Origin: Pseudomonas sp. JAI120
GTDB taxonomy: Bacteria > Pseudomonadota > Gammaproteobacteria > Pseudomonadales > Pseudomonadaceae
Length of the DNA: 64,000 nt
Direction of reading: 5' to 3'
NCBI RefSeq assembly: GCF_014207255.1
Contig: NZ_JACHCZ010000006.1
Location: 186,001-250,000 of the forward strand
Below, in pieces: positions 43,127 through 51,580 of the stretch. Position 1 is the stretch's first letter. Each line of letters opens with the position of its first letter. The notes beneath the pieces are model-generated. The model saw only the letters and a program-made list of their open reading frames with translations. It searched no databases and had not been told where the DNA came from. A program made the translations under genes and the position numbers.

Positions 43127-43557
43127 TGGTATTCAATGTGACCCGTATACCTGAATGGCAAGGATCGATCCCTCGGGCGGCCAGCACCATTGCAACATCG
43201 CGAAGAGCATGAGCATCTCGTGATGCCAATTACAATACATGTCCTGAAAGACATCCCGGACAACTCCGGTTAAGGATATCGACTCATCGAACGACCAATT
43301 TGCCAGATTCAGGTTTGTATCCATCCGCAGTAGGAGCGTAATACCAGGTGCCTAGACACACAATCGGTGTTGAAAGTGACGGGCAGAGTTGAGCATCGTG
43401 TTTGTGGTCGTAGATCTCGATAGTCCAATCGGGCCTAGAGTCTCGTGCTTCAATTAGCCGTCGAGTCGGCGGGAAGCGTGGGGGGAGGTTGAGATCTAAA
43501 GGGAGCGTATCACCTTCGTTGTTCGTGGCCAGTCATGTCTGTTTCTTGGATCGCTGA

Positions 43558-43914
43558 TTAGTCATTAGGCAAGTGCAACTGCACCTCCATGGCGTCATGA
43601 AGAAGTCGGACAACCTCGATCAGGTCGTCGTTTACCATACGATAGAAGACGATATGGCGTGGGCTTTTGACCGCTCCATGGAGATGTTTGGCCTGCTGGC
43701 GTGAATAGGTGAAGTGATAGCTTCGAAGGCCCGGTGCGAGCTCATCGCGGTCGTGGCTGCCAATGCAATAAGGCGTGCTGGCAAGAGCTTGCAGCGCCGT
43801 GAGTATCAGCGTCTGGTAGCGCTGGCGTGCTTGATCGCCGAACTGCGTTTGGGAGAGCATGAGGATGTCGACAATGTCGGCGCGCGCCACGTTTGAAATC
43901 CGATACTGCGGCAT
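43558..43914 (-). CDS. parE: RelE/ParE-family toxin
   Basis: This 118-aa toxin of the ParE/RelE fold has the N-terminal helix RISNVARADIVDILM, the core strand LAPGLRSYHF and the family C-terminal RHIVFYRMVNDDLIEVVRLLHDAM. ParE proteins poison gyrase; RelE members cut mRNA; which applies here is not decided by sequence. It begins two bases after the antitoxin stop, as in standard parDE operons. It probably stabilises the island. Confidence 0.9.
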   Translation of the reverse strand: MPQYRISNVARADIVDILMLSQTQFGDQARQRYQTLILTALQALASTPYCIGSHDRDELAPGLRSYHFTYSRQQAKHLHGAVKSPRHIVFYRMVNDDLIEVVRLLHDAMEVQLHLPND

Positions 43915-43916
43915 GC

Positions 43917-44210
43917 TCAGTGTTTCTCGCTCGCGAGAGCGGTGGCCTCCAGGCTCAAGCCCTCTAGGTAAAGCTCCAGATGCCCTTCGTTCAATTGAGT
44001 AAAGCGCCCGTGTTCAAGATCCGTGATGCCTATCGAGGTCGCCAGACGCAGCGCCTCAATTTTGGCAGTGTCTTCGGCGACGCGCTGCTCCAGTAAACGC
44101 AAACCTTCTCGCATCACTTCGCTGGCATTTTGATAACGGCCGGACTGGACCAGGTCCTGGATGACCTGTTCTTGGTGAGGGGTGAGCACAACGTTTCGCG
44201 TCGCCATCAT
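43917..44210 (-). CDS. parD: ParD-family antitoxin
   Basis: This 97-aa antitoxin has an N-terminal ribbon-helix-helix (MATRNVVLTPHQEQVIQDLV, then GRYQNASEVMREGLRLLEQR), which represses the operon, and an acidic, flexible C-terminus that binds the toxin. The ATG at 44210 or 44207 is more likely than 44219. It is the first gene of the pair. Confidence 0.9.
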   Translation of the reverse strand: MMATRNVVLTPHQEQVIQDLVQSGRYQNASEVMREGLRLLEQRVAEDTAKIEALRLATSIGITDLEHGRFTQLNEGHLELYLEGLSLEATALASEKH

Positions 44211-44408
44211 TAGCTCCAACTCTGGGCAAACATATTGTTTCGATCGTTGGCATATTATGCCATTTTACATAAAAGCAGGGAGTTTGGGATTTGTATCTTA
44301 CGAACTGTAAGGTGTGGGGTCATCCTTTGCGCCGAACAGATGGCCCGGACTGTATGCGCACAAAGTCCAAGCAAGGCTGTCGCATGTGGGACGTCGTGGA
44401 CAGCTTAA

Positions 44409-44624
44409 TTAGTGTGGGCCTCGGGCCTTCAGTTTTGCCAAGCCTTGTTTGATGTGTCCGGCGTTCTCTCCAATCGTTTGTAGCGCGCCGCGGATATTGT
44501 CGCCTGTGTCCGTCGTCCCCTTGCGCTCAATCCACAACGTCAACTCCATCACCGCCGCCTCTAAGGCGAGCTGGTTTTGGTACAGACGCTCAAGGACATC
44601 AGGCAGTGAATATTCAGTGGGCAT
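44409..44624 (-). CDS. Small conserved hypothetical protein
   Basis: This 71-aa helical protein (MPTEYSLPDVLERLYQNQ...) resembles small uncharacterised Pseudomonas proteins found near mobile islands. The start at 44624 follows GGAG with nine-base spacing; the longer frame to 44810 runs into the MITE and is rejected. Leu/Glu/Ile heptad spacing (LALEAAVMELTLWIER) suggests a coiled coil or four-helix dimer. No function is known. Confidence 0.7.
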   Translation of the reverse strand: MPTEYSLPDVLERLYQNQLALEAAVMELTLWIERKGTTDTGDNIRGALQTIGENAGHIKQGLAKLKARGPH

Positions 44625-44765
44625 TGTTTCGACTCCAATGAAGGAGCCGAAAGCGTAGCAGCGGGGGAGGCGGATGTCCTTAGCCACCCGTGATTTAAGT
44701 GCATGAAACGGTTTAGAGTGAGGGTCAGCATTCGCCAAAAACTGCCGTTTCGACAGGCAGCAGAC

Positions 44766-44954
44766 GGCCGATTGTGTTGAAAAAGTCGGCCCTGGTTCTT
44801 TGCGCATCAAAAAAGTACGCGTCCGAGATTGAGATCTTTACTTTTGGCAGAGGCTTCCGGACTTGGATTTCACGTAGCAGCGTGCAAAAAAGGCATTTTC
44901 ACCGGTAAATGATCAGGCAGTTTGGGCAGACCGACTTTTTCAACACAATCGGCC
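44766..44954. mobile_element. MITE copy 1 (189 bp)
   Basis: This is a non-coding element with long terminal inverted repeats: ggccgattgtgttgaaaa at the left and ttttcaacacaatcggcc at the right. It is near-identical to copy 2 (47886-48071); the visible differences are a 3-base deletion and a few substitutions. No clear target duplication was found at the immediate ends. Confidence 0.85.
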
Positions 44955-45110
44955 ATTAGCAGACGCTCGCTCTGCGTCCGCTTCCGCCCTACCGAGAGGA
45001 TCACCAGCATTTTCCTACGAGTATCAGAAAAGAGTACCTTTGTTTCTAGGCGATTAATCGTGTGCTTACATACACGCCATGCGGTGGCCGCGTAGGTCAA
45101 GGAGGCAATA

Positions 45111-45830
45111 ATGAGAACTTTGGTAGTCGGGGCAAGCAAGGGGTTGGGCAGAGCTCTAATTGACGGATTGGGCGAGCATGGGGACACCTTGATAGGTGTC
45201 TCTCGCACCCGCCCCACAAACCTTGCACATAACGCCGGTGTCGTCGTGCGTTGGGTAGAAGCAGACCTTGGTGAACCCGTAAAGGCTGCTCAAATAATCG
45301 AGCAGGCCGTGGTGGATGATGGGCTTGATACGCTGATCTACAACTTAGGAATATGGGAAGAGTTTGCCTTCAATCCCGCATACAACTTCTTGGCCGACAA
45401 CGACGACCAAGTGGAAGCTATTGTCAGTTGTAATATCACTTCGACCATTATGCTGATAAAGCGGCTGCTCCCAGTTCTGCTCAGAAGCGCTAACCCAAGG
45501 ATCATATTGACTGGTTCAACTTCTGGCTTGCCGCAAAGTGGTAGACCAGAAGTCACTTTTGGAGCCTCGAAGTTTGCATTGCGTGGTATCGCCGATGCAT
45601 TGCGCGAAGGTTACAGACAGCAACGCCTGGGCGTGACCTGTTTGAACTTAGGCGATCTAAATACCGAAGACCTAATGAGTACTCCGAGGGGGGTTGCCGA
45701 GCAACGTGGTGAAGGCTACTTGATTCCTGTACATGACGTCGTACAGGTAGTTCGCATGACCTTAAGCCTATCTTCAGCAAGCTTCGTCAAGGAGCTCACC
45801 TTGCCCGCGATATTCAATGAGCGCTTCTGA
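45111..45830 (+). CDS. SDR-fold protein lacking the catalytic tyrosine
   Basis: This 239-aa Rossmann protein has the NAD(P) motif GASKGLG at residues 7-13, a replaced NNAG (YNLG at 77-80), S136/S138 in the active strand, and F150-G-A-S-K154 where active enzymes have YxxxK. The Tyr-to-Phe change predicts weak or altered dehydrogenase activity, or a binding role. A strong AAGGAGG lies before the ATG. It is separated from its neighbours by MITE 1 upstream and an empty 220-bp gap downstream. Confidence 0.85.
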   Translation: MRTLVVGASKGLGRALIDGLGEHGDTLIGVSRTRPTNLAHNAGVVVRWVEADLGEPVKAAQIIEQAVVDDGLDTLIYNLGIWEEFAFNPAYNFLADNDDQVEAIVSCNITSTIMLIKRLLPVLLRSANPRIILTGSTSGLPQSGRPEVTFGASKFALRGIADALREGYRQQRLGVTCLNLGDLNTEDLMSTPRGVAEQRGEGYLIPVHDVVQVVRMTLSLSSASFVKELTLPAIFNERF

Positions 45831-46052
45831 TGATCGGCCAGTCCCTCAGCCATATGATGCAAAAAAACTAAGCTCGGCTTACGTTTCTATTGAAGCTTAC
45901 ACTGTCACGCCAAACTTTAAACAAACTATTGGCAGAGCGGTGTTTGGATAAGTTTGGACGTCATCAATGATCTAGATGCGTTCAAACAGTAACTAGTGGG
46001 CAGCAGCCTTCGACCCAGAGCAGCCACACATTAATTTAAATCGTAAGCCAGC

Positions 46053-46829
46053 CTAAGGTTTATCAGCAAGCCATAATGTCCAACGGTCCATTTCTTTGAT
46101 CGGCTTATTAGTATCGACACGGGCACCAATGAATGAGATCAAGTGGGTCAACTCTTCATCATCAAGTTCGTGCAAGATAGATCGGCCGGTACGATTGCGC
46201 AGGTCAGATTCCAAGTCTTCAAAATTCTCGTAGATCTTTCTGATTTCCCAGAGCTGGATAGCCTGTGGGTTTTCAAACCCGACCTTCAATAAGGCGCTTA
46301 CAACTCGATCATCAGTAGGCCTTCGGCTGGCTTCAATTTCCTGTAGTCGAGGAAAGCATTCAAAAAAATACCCGCGAATGTGCACTGGCGACCCAGCACC
46401 GTGCGCGTCATCAGGCGTGCGATCCTGAATGAGCAGCTTCCCGCCAGCGGCAAGCACGCGAAAAGCTTCGGAAAAACAAGCGTCGTAGTCTTTGAGGTGG
46501 TGAATAAGTGCACGCTCGAAAACAATATCCATGCTTTCATTCGCCAAGTGCGTGTTCTCAGCGGAGCCCACTTGGAAGGAGACTCCAGGCTGCCCTGCTG
46601 ATTTTTCCCGAGCGGCGGCGACCATCTCGGCGGAAAAATCGACGCCAGTAACCTCGCTAGCTCCCAGCTTGCTCCATGCGATGGAGTAGATCCCGCCTCC
46701 GCATCCGATATCCGCCACGCGTTTACCTGATGGGGCGAGCATGGAATTAATAGCCGTTGCCCATCCGCTGTCGGCGTCTCGGGCGGCGTAGGTATACCTG
46801 TTGTTACTGGAATGGAAGTCGATACTCAT
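46053..46829 (-). CDS. Class I SAM-dependent methyltransferase
   Basis: This 258-aa methyltransferase has motif I VADIGCGGGIYSIAW near residue 39, the acidic loop GVDFSAEMV, motif II/III DIVFERALIHHLKD and RVLAAGGKLLIQDRTP. It resembles small-molecule methyltransferases of the UbiE/arsenite type; the substrate is unknown. The ATG at 46829 fits the family start. It is divergent from a LysR gene, which probably controls it. No membrane segment is present. Confidence 0.88.
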   Translation of the reverse strand: MSIDFHSSNNRYTYAARDADSGWATAINSMLAPSGKRVADIGCGGGIYSIAWSKLGASEVTGVDFSAEMVAAAREKSAGQPGVSFQVGSAENTHLANESMDIVFERALIHHLKDYDACFSEAFRVLAAGGKLLIQDRTPDDAHGAGSPVHIRGYFFECFPRLQEIEASRRPTDDRVVSALLKVGFENPQAIQLWEIRKIYENFEDLESDLRNRTGRSILHELDDEELTHLISFIGARVDTNKPIKEMDRWTLWLADKP

Positions 46830-46934
46830 AACCAGACCCTGCAAATGATTGCGACTACAAGATGGTATGGGGGCTCATGTTCAATGTAAAATATATCAAA
46901 AATATCATAAGCATATATAAAAGTTATTGTTGTC

Positions 46935-47831
46935 ATGGAGCTTCGTCATTTGCGCTACTTCGTTGTGGTCGCCGAAGAAGAACATATGACTCGTGCAGCG
47001 CAGCGACTCAATATTCAGCAGCCGCCACTCAGCTCACAAATTCGGGATTTGGAGCGCGAAATGGAGGTGCAACTGTTCGACCGCACTCCTCGCAGCATTC
47101 GTCTCAATGCAGCGGGCCATGTGTTCTTAAAGGAAGCTCGAGAGCTGCTGACCAACGTAGATCGGGCGGTCATGCGGGCACAGCAGGCTGCTCGCGGTGA
47201 GTATGGACGGATCGCCGTTGGATATACGAGCTCCGCATCCTTGCACCCAAAAGTTCCTCAGCTGATACGGGCATTTCACACGAGATATCCAACAGTCGCG
47301 CTTGATACTCACGAAGATACAACGCGGGATTTACTTGACGCGATGTTGGAGGAGTCGCTGGATGCTGTGTTTGTAAGATCAACAACTCTGCGATATCCCA
47401 TGCTGAAATCGGTTGTACTGTGTCAAGAGCCCATGGTTGTCGCGTTGCCGATCGGACATCATCTGGCGCAGGAATCCGGTCCCATTGCTTTGTCAGCTTT
47501 GAGAGCAGAAGGCATTGTTCTTTATCGGCGGGCTAGTGGACCAGGCATCCAAGACGTGCTTTTTGCTGCCTTTTTAGAGGCCGGGTTCACGCCGCGCATC
47601 GTAGCCGATGTACCGAGATTGCTTTCCGCAGTCACGCTGGTTGCAGCGGGCAAGGGGATCACTATCGTGCCTGAGACCTTGAGATCGTTGCATCGAGAAA
47701 GTGTGAAATATCGAGATATTGATACTCAATCCAGCTACACGGTTCCTCTCACACTGGTATATCGACATGCGCCAGAAGACTCACCGCTATATCGGTTTGT
47801 CCAGATGGCTCACGAGGATGGCGACCAGTAA
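46935..47831 (+). CDS. LysR-type regulator
   Basis: This 298-aa LysR regulator has an HTH at residues 1-60 (MTRAAQRLNIQQPPLSSQIRDLE) and an effector domain with the family strand GYTSSASLHPKVPQLIRAF near 96. The N-terminal motif and the LHPKVP stretch resemble BenM/CatR-type regulators. It is divergent from the methyltransferase gene, with a 105-bp AT-rich gap that should hold both promoters. Ribosome-site quality at 46935 is poor. Its 3' end is followed by MITE 2. Confidence 0.9.
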   Translation: MELRHLRYFVVVAEEEHMTRAAQRLNIQQPPLSSQIRDLEREMEVQLFDRTPRSIRLNAAGHVFLKEARELLTNVDRAVMRAQQAARGEYGRIAVGYTSSASLHPKVPQLIRAFHTRYPTVALDTHEDTTRDLLDAMLEESLDAVFVRSTTLRYPMLKSVVLCQEPMVVALPIGHHLAQESGPIALSALRAEGIVLYRRASGPGIQDVLFAAFLEAGFTPRIVADVPRLLSAVTLVAAGKGITIVPETLRSLHRESVKYRDIDTQSSYTVPLTLVYRHAPEDSPLYRFVQMAHEDGDQ

Positions 47832-47885
47832 TCTGGCTTTCAATGAACCGCCCCTGATTTTGTAGAGAATTGAACGACTGCTTCT

Positions 47886-48071
47886 GGCCGATTGTGTTGA
47901 AAAAGTCGGCCCTGGTTTGCGCATCAAAAAAGTACGCGTCCGAGATTGAGATCTTTACTTTTGGCAGAGGCTTCCGGACTCGGATTTCACGTAGCAGTGT
48001 GCAAAAAAGGCATTTTCACCGGTAAATGATCAGGCAGTTTGGGCAGACCGACTTTTTCAACAGAATCGGCC
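47886..48071. mobile_element. MITE copy 2 (186 bp)
   Basis: This second copy of the element lies in the same orientation as copy 1 and differs by a 3-base deletion near its left end (ggtttgcgc for ggttctttgcgc) and a few substitutions. The right terminal repeat has one change (cagaatcggcc). It inserted just after the LysR gene and 39 bp before repeat copy B. Confidence 0.85.
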
Positions 48072-48110
48072 GAGAGCTGTCAGTCATAGCTGCTCCATGT
48101 TGACAGAGCT

Positions 48111-48264
48111 TCCAAAAAACATTTTGACTAGCCTCTAGGACGGTATTTTCAGGCAGAAAAATTTCAAATATGCCCCCAATGTTTCCCCCACTTGAACCGG
48201 GTGTGCGAGCGATCGCGACTGGCGGTTTTCTGACAGAGATCCAGTTGGATTCGGATGGCTATTA
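48111..48264 (+). repeat. 150-bp diverged direct repeat, copy B
   Basis: It aligns with 42982-43126, beginning at the same tccaaaaaacattttgact block. The two copies bracket a 5-kb segment holding ParDE, the small ORF, the SDR-fold gene, the methyltransferase, the LysR gene and the MITEs. Confidence 0.7.
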
Positions 48265-48458
48265 GTGGATCTCCATATTACGTTGGATTGTTTGGCCTCG
48301 GTTTTGTCCCGCATCGGCACGTGAGGTTCGATGTCCTTTTCCTCCACCATCCAGGCCTACATCGGCGCTGTACCGTACTCGGTATCGTCGATGAGGCGTT
48401 GCGGCTTGATGTCGAACTGCGCTTCAACCCAATCGATCATCGTCTTGGTGCTCTCGAT
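48265..48458 (-). pseudogene. IS1182-like transposase remnant
   Basis: The minus strand encodes the transposase-like string ESTKTMIDWVEAQFDIKPQR, then YGTAPM, a stop codon (TAG where TTG/Leu is usual), and AWMVEEKDIEPHVPMRDKT. The nonsense codon and missing ends make it a dead fragment. Upstream bases to 48590 show no clear transposase similarity. Confidence 0.7.
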
Positions 48459-48631
48459 GTTGGCGCTGATGCGATTTTGACCCAAGCCGCCGGAAGTCAT
48501 TAACCCATTCGAATACTCAGCAATCATGACCTTGCTTGGGATTCCAGAGGCTGCACATGGGGCAGATAAATCAGTAACCTGGGTCAAAACCGCATCAGCG
48601 CCAACAGCTTTGCGTCACATACCCGAGGCAG

Positions 48632-48703
48632 GAGCCGTATGCGGTAGTTCCGCATGTACGGATCTGTGCGTGGGCGGCAGATAACTGCTGTTCCTACCTC
48701 GAC
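48632..48703 (+). ncRNA. Group II intron 3' tail (domains V-VI)
   Basis: gagccgtatgcggtagttcc begins a 33-base domain V hairpin (48632-48664) whose arms gagccgtatgcgg and ccgcatgtacggatc pair, as in bacterial group II introns. A domain VI-like stem with ggcggcag/ctgctgttcc follows and ends tacctcgac. No upstream intron domains or reverse-transcriptase coding are present, so only the 3' end remains. Confidence 0.72.
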
Positions 48704-48770
48704 CTGTATAAAAGCAGATTAGATATTTGAGCCGTCTTCATTCGGTGCCGCATGCCATACAGTCCTTGCG

Positions 48771-49664
48771 TTAGTCTAAGTGCTTAAATTCTTTGACGAT
48801 AAAATCGATGAATGCGCGCGTTTTCGCAGGCAAATGCTGCCGCGATGTATAAACAAGATTGATGGCTAGTCTGGGTAGGCTCCAGTCGGCTAATACTGGA
48901 ACCAATCGACCCGCAACAATATCATTGTGTATAACATACGTGGGCTGAGCAAGTATCCCTAACCCTTGCAGTGCTGCTGCCCGCAAGAGCTGACCATCGT
49001 TGGACTCAAGAGATGCTTTTGTCGTGATCGTGATGGATTCCTCCTCGCGCCGGAAAACCATTTCGTAAGGGGCGGTGGCGTAGGTGTAAAGCAAAAGTTG
49101 ATGATTCACTAATGCCTTCGGGTGCTCGGGACAGCCGCGACGTTGCAAATAATCAGGCGATGCGGCTAACGTGCGCCGTGTCTCAGTCAAGCGCCGAATC
49201 ACCAGGCTGGTGTCAGGCTCACTTTCACGTGTCCGAAGCGCTACATCAATGTTATCGTCAATGATGTCGTAATAACGGTTTTCAGCAACAATGTCCAAGC
49301 GAACATCTGGGTACTGCTGATTGAAGTTAGGCAGCAGTGGCAATATATGCTGTAAGCACAGCGATAAAGAGGCGGTAACACGCAATACACCCATTGGGTG
49401 GCTTTTGGCCGCGGAGACGGCGTCGGTGGCGCCTTGCATGGCCAGCAGAGCGGCTTTGGAATTGTTATAGAAGTCCTTTCCAATCTCAGTCACAAATAAT
49501 CGACGGGTACTGCGCTCTATCAATCTCGCGCCGAGACGGTTTTCGAGCGCCGCTAGGTGGCGGCTTGCAGCAGCATTGGATAGGCCCAGCGCCTCAGCTG
49601 CCTTGTTCAAGCTACCCAGCTCTGTGACCTTTACAAACAGTTCATATTCGGTCCAGCGATCCAT
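48771..49664 (-). CDS. LysR-type regulator
   Basis: This 297-aa LysR regulator (MDRWTEYELFVKVTELGSL start) of the subgroup that controls quinone/efflux-type genes has an HTH at about residues 14-38 (LNKAAEALGLSNAAASRHLAAL) and an effector domain from 87 to the end. ATG 49664 is used; 49670 is an alternative. It is divergent from the NTF2-like gene at 49797, a 132-bp gap, and that gene is its likely target. Confidence 0.88.
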   Translation of the reverse strand: MDRWTEYELFVKVTELGSLNKAAEALGLSNAAASRHLAALENRLGARLIERSTRRLFVTEIGKDFYNNSKAALLAMQGATDAVSAAKSHPMGVLRVTASLSLCLQHILPLLPNFNQQYPDVRLDIVAENRYYDIIDDNIDVALRTRESEPDTSLVIRRLTETRRTLAASPDYLQRRGCPEHPKALVNHQLLLYTYATAPYEMVFRREEESITITTKASLESNDGQLLRAAALQGLGILAQPTYVIHNDIVAGRLVPVLADWSLPRLAINLVYTSRQHLPAKTRAFIDFIVKEFKHLD

Positions 49665-49796
49665 AAGCATTGTTCCATTGAGCGAAAATGTCATTTCCAG
49701 TTATAGGCTTTTCCAGTTTAATTGCTACCGTTAATCTATTTCTATCCCTTGCAGCAAAGATTTTCTGAGCTGGAGGAAATTCGATAGGAATTTAAA

Positions 49797-50219
49797 TTGA
49801 GTAATAATCTAGAATTAGTAAAAAGCTATTTTAAATTCTGCGTTGATGGGAAAGATGTGGATCGTGTCAGCGAGTTTTTTGCGAATGATGTCATTGTTCA
49901 CCGACCTGACTGTGTTACCCCTATCGTGGGGGTGAAGCTTTTTAAAGAAGCTTTGAAGCTGAATGTAACTGATCGATATGAGTCTATATGTACGACTTTC
50001 CAAAAAGAAGTTGTGGCTGGCGATGTAGTAGTGGTGGCGTTAATGCATCAGGCAAAGGGCTCTAATACTTGGCACGGATTTGATGTCACAGGAAAAGACC
50101 TTTCATGGACGGCACTAACCTATTTTCGATTCAATGCAAATGGAATGATTGTCGAGGAGATTGTTGAGCGAAATGAGTTGTTTATGGCGAAGCAGCTCGG
50201 TATTATTGAGTACGCTTAA
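49797..50219 (+). CDS. NTF2/SnoaL-like protein
   Basis: This 140-aa cone-fold protein of the SnoaL/NTF2 superfamily (LVKSYFKFCVDGKDVDRVSEFFANDVIVH) covers small cyclases, isomerases and predicted ester/peroxide enzymes. No clear catalytic pair is decisive. It starts with TTG at 49797, after AGGAATTTAAA. Codon use is more AT-rich than in neighbours, suggesting separate acquisition. It is divergent from a LysR gene. A terminator hairpin follows. Confidence 0.78.
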   Translation: MSNNLELVKSYFKFCVDGKDVDRVSEFFANDVIVHRPDCVTPIVGVKLFKEALKLNVTDRYESICTTFQKEVVAGDVVVVALMHQAKGSNTWHGFDVTGKDLSWTALTYFRFNANGMIVEEIVERNELFMAKQLGIIEYA

Positions 50220-50230
50220 GTAGATTGTGT

Positions 50231-50256
50231 TGTCTGGTTTTTTAAAAAGCCAGACA
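50231..50256 (+). terminator. Terminator hairpin after the NTF2-like gene
   Basis: tgtctgg (50231-50237) pairs with ccagaca (50250-50256), and the tttttt/aaaaa stretch inside can extend the stem to 13 positions with one mismatch. It lies 12 bases past the stop. T-richness is within the stem rather than after it. Confidence 0.6.
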
Positions 50257-50328
50257 GTACATTAATTGCTTGTGTTTTCCAAGTTAGGTTTCGTGGAATC
50301 TATTCGTTGTTATATCGAAACCCAGGTT

Positions 50329-50683
50329 ATGAGTTTGACCGGTCTGTCTCTTGGCAAAATCGCTCTGAAAAATCACCAAGGGTGATCCAGGTCTTTTCGG
50401 ACTGAATTCGATCTGCTGGCAGGTGCATGGGGACTACAGCAGCATGCTGATCGGTCGCATTAGCTCCCTAATGTTGCAAGCATTAACCCGCTTGCATTGG
50501 CAGGTATATGGTATCACTCAACTTTTCGTGAAGATATGATTGGCCGATTGCGGCGGACCGGATTGTTTGTTTCTGGAACCACCTTTGGCTCACGACAGGA
50601 TGCTGAGTGTCTGATCGAAAAAGTGCGTTGCATTCATTTGCAAATTACTGGAACTGCTGTTGATGGGGGGCGTTACGCCGCTA
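50329..50683 (+). pseudogene. Decayed MpaB/DUF2236 oxygenase fragment
   Basis: Joining three frames gives the DUF2236 order: MSLTGLSLGK, then DPGLFGLNSI...VHGDYSSMLIGRISSLMLQAL, then PLALAGIWYHSTFRED and IGRLRRTGLFVSGTTFGS, to GGRYAA. Frameshifts lie near 50380 and 50485. The insertion sequence at 50684 cuts the frame, and no C-terminal part is found beyond it. MpaB-type oxygenases use heme; relatives cleave rubber or act on small acids. It is a dead gene. Confidence 0.75.
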
Positions 50684-51576
50684 GGATTTGTCTGAAAAGT
50701 CTCTTTGGCTAAAATGATGCCCTCTGATTGCCAAGAGGGCCGTCATGACAGGCCGCTATGAAATTTCATCTGAGCGTTGGGCGATCGAAGCCATCGTTTC
50801 TCCTCCTCAACACATGGGGCGGCCAAGGTGCGATGACCGCCAGATGCTTAACGGAATCTTCTGGATTTTGTGCTCTGGTGCCAAATGGCGAGATCTTCCA
50901 GAGCGCTTTGGGTCTTGGAAGACCGTTTATTAGCGTTTCCGACAATGGCGTGACAACGGCACTTTTGAGCAGGTTCTGCGCCATTTACACCTTCGTTTGC
51001 GCGAAGACGGCTTTATCGATCTGGATACCTGGATGGTCGATTCGACATCGATTCGAACTACCCGAGCGGCCAGCGGTGCTGGAAAAAAAGGGGCCCGCAA
51101 GAACCGCAACACCACTGCCTAGGCCGTAGCCGAGGCGGATTGACCACCAAAATACATCTCGCTTGCGACAGCCATGGCTTCCCGCTGGCTGTTATGCTGT
51201 CGCCCGGTCAAGAAGCCGACTCGCGCTATTTCATGCCGCTACTGGAACAGATCAGCCTGCCAGGTAGCAAGGGTCGTCCGCGTAAGCGTTGCCGATGTGT
51301 ACTGGCGGACAAGGGCTATGACAGCCAGATACTGCGTCAGTACTGTGACCGCTACGGCATGCAGCCGATCATTCCCTTGCGCAAGATGCATCGCAAGCCT
51401 CGACTGTTCGACAGGCCACAGTATAAAAAGCGCAACGTGATCGAACGGCTGTTCAGTTGGCTGAAAGAAAAACGTCGGCTCTGTACGCGATACGAAAAAC
51501 TGGCGAGCAGCTTCAAAGCCATGGTTACACTGGTCTGTATCGAGAAATGCTTGCGGGCTGACTTTTCAGACAACCC
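50684..51576 (+). mobile_element. IS5-family (IS427-like) insertion sequence
   Basis: This element of about 893 bp has ends GGATTTGTCTGAAAAGTC and GACTTTTCAGACAACCCC (inverted) and is flanked by CTA on both sides (50681-50683; 51577-51579), consistent with a 3-base target duplication. The right CTA includes part of the ligase stop codon. It interrupts the MpaB/DUF2236 remnant. Confidence 0.82.
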
Positions 51577-51580
51577 CTAG
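50745..51580 (+). pseudogene. IS5-type transposase, broken
   Basis: The first frame encodes MTGRYEISSERW... to WKTVY and stops at TAG where relatives have Gln. The same frame then continues as RFRQWRDNGTFEQVL. Near 51118 one base is missing before GRSRGGLTTKIHLACD, and the last frame carries DDE-type motifs (VLADKGYDSQ, NVIERLFSWLKEKRRL). The nonsense codon plus the shift should abolish activity, unless a second copy acts in trans. Confidence 0.82.

Noticed and set aside
43133..43324. 63-codon minus-strand frame next to repeat A
   Set aside because: No ribosome site or recognised family; lies in repeat-derived DNA.
44624..44810. Long form of the 44409 gene running to 44810
   Set aside because: The extra N-terminus is translated from MITE sequence and has no ribosome site; the ATG at 44624 has GGAG.
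44870..45217. 115-codon minus-strand frame across MITE 1 and the SDR start
   Set aside because: It covers MITE and the opposite strand of the SDR gene, with no family or ribosome site.
48465..48590. Upstream extension of the transposase remnant
   Set aside because: The translated residues before IESTK show no transposase similarity that I recognise.
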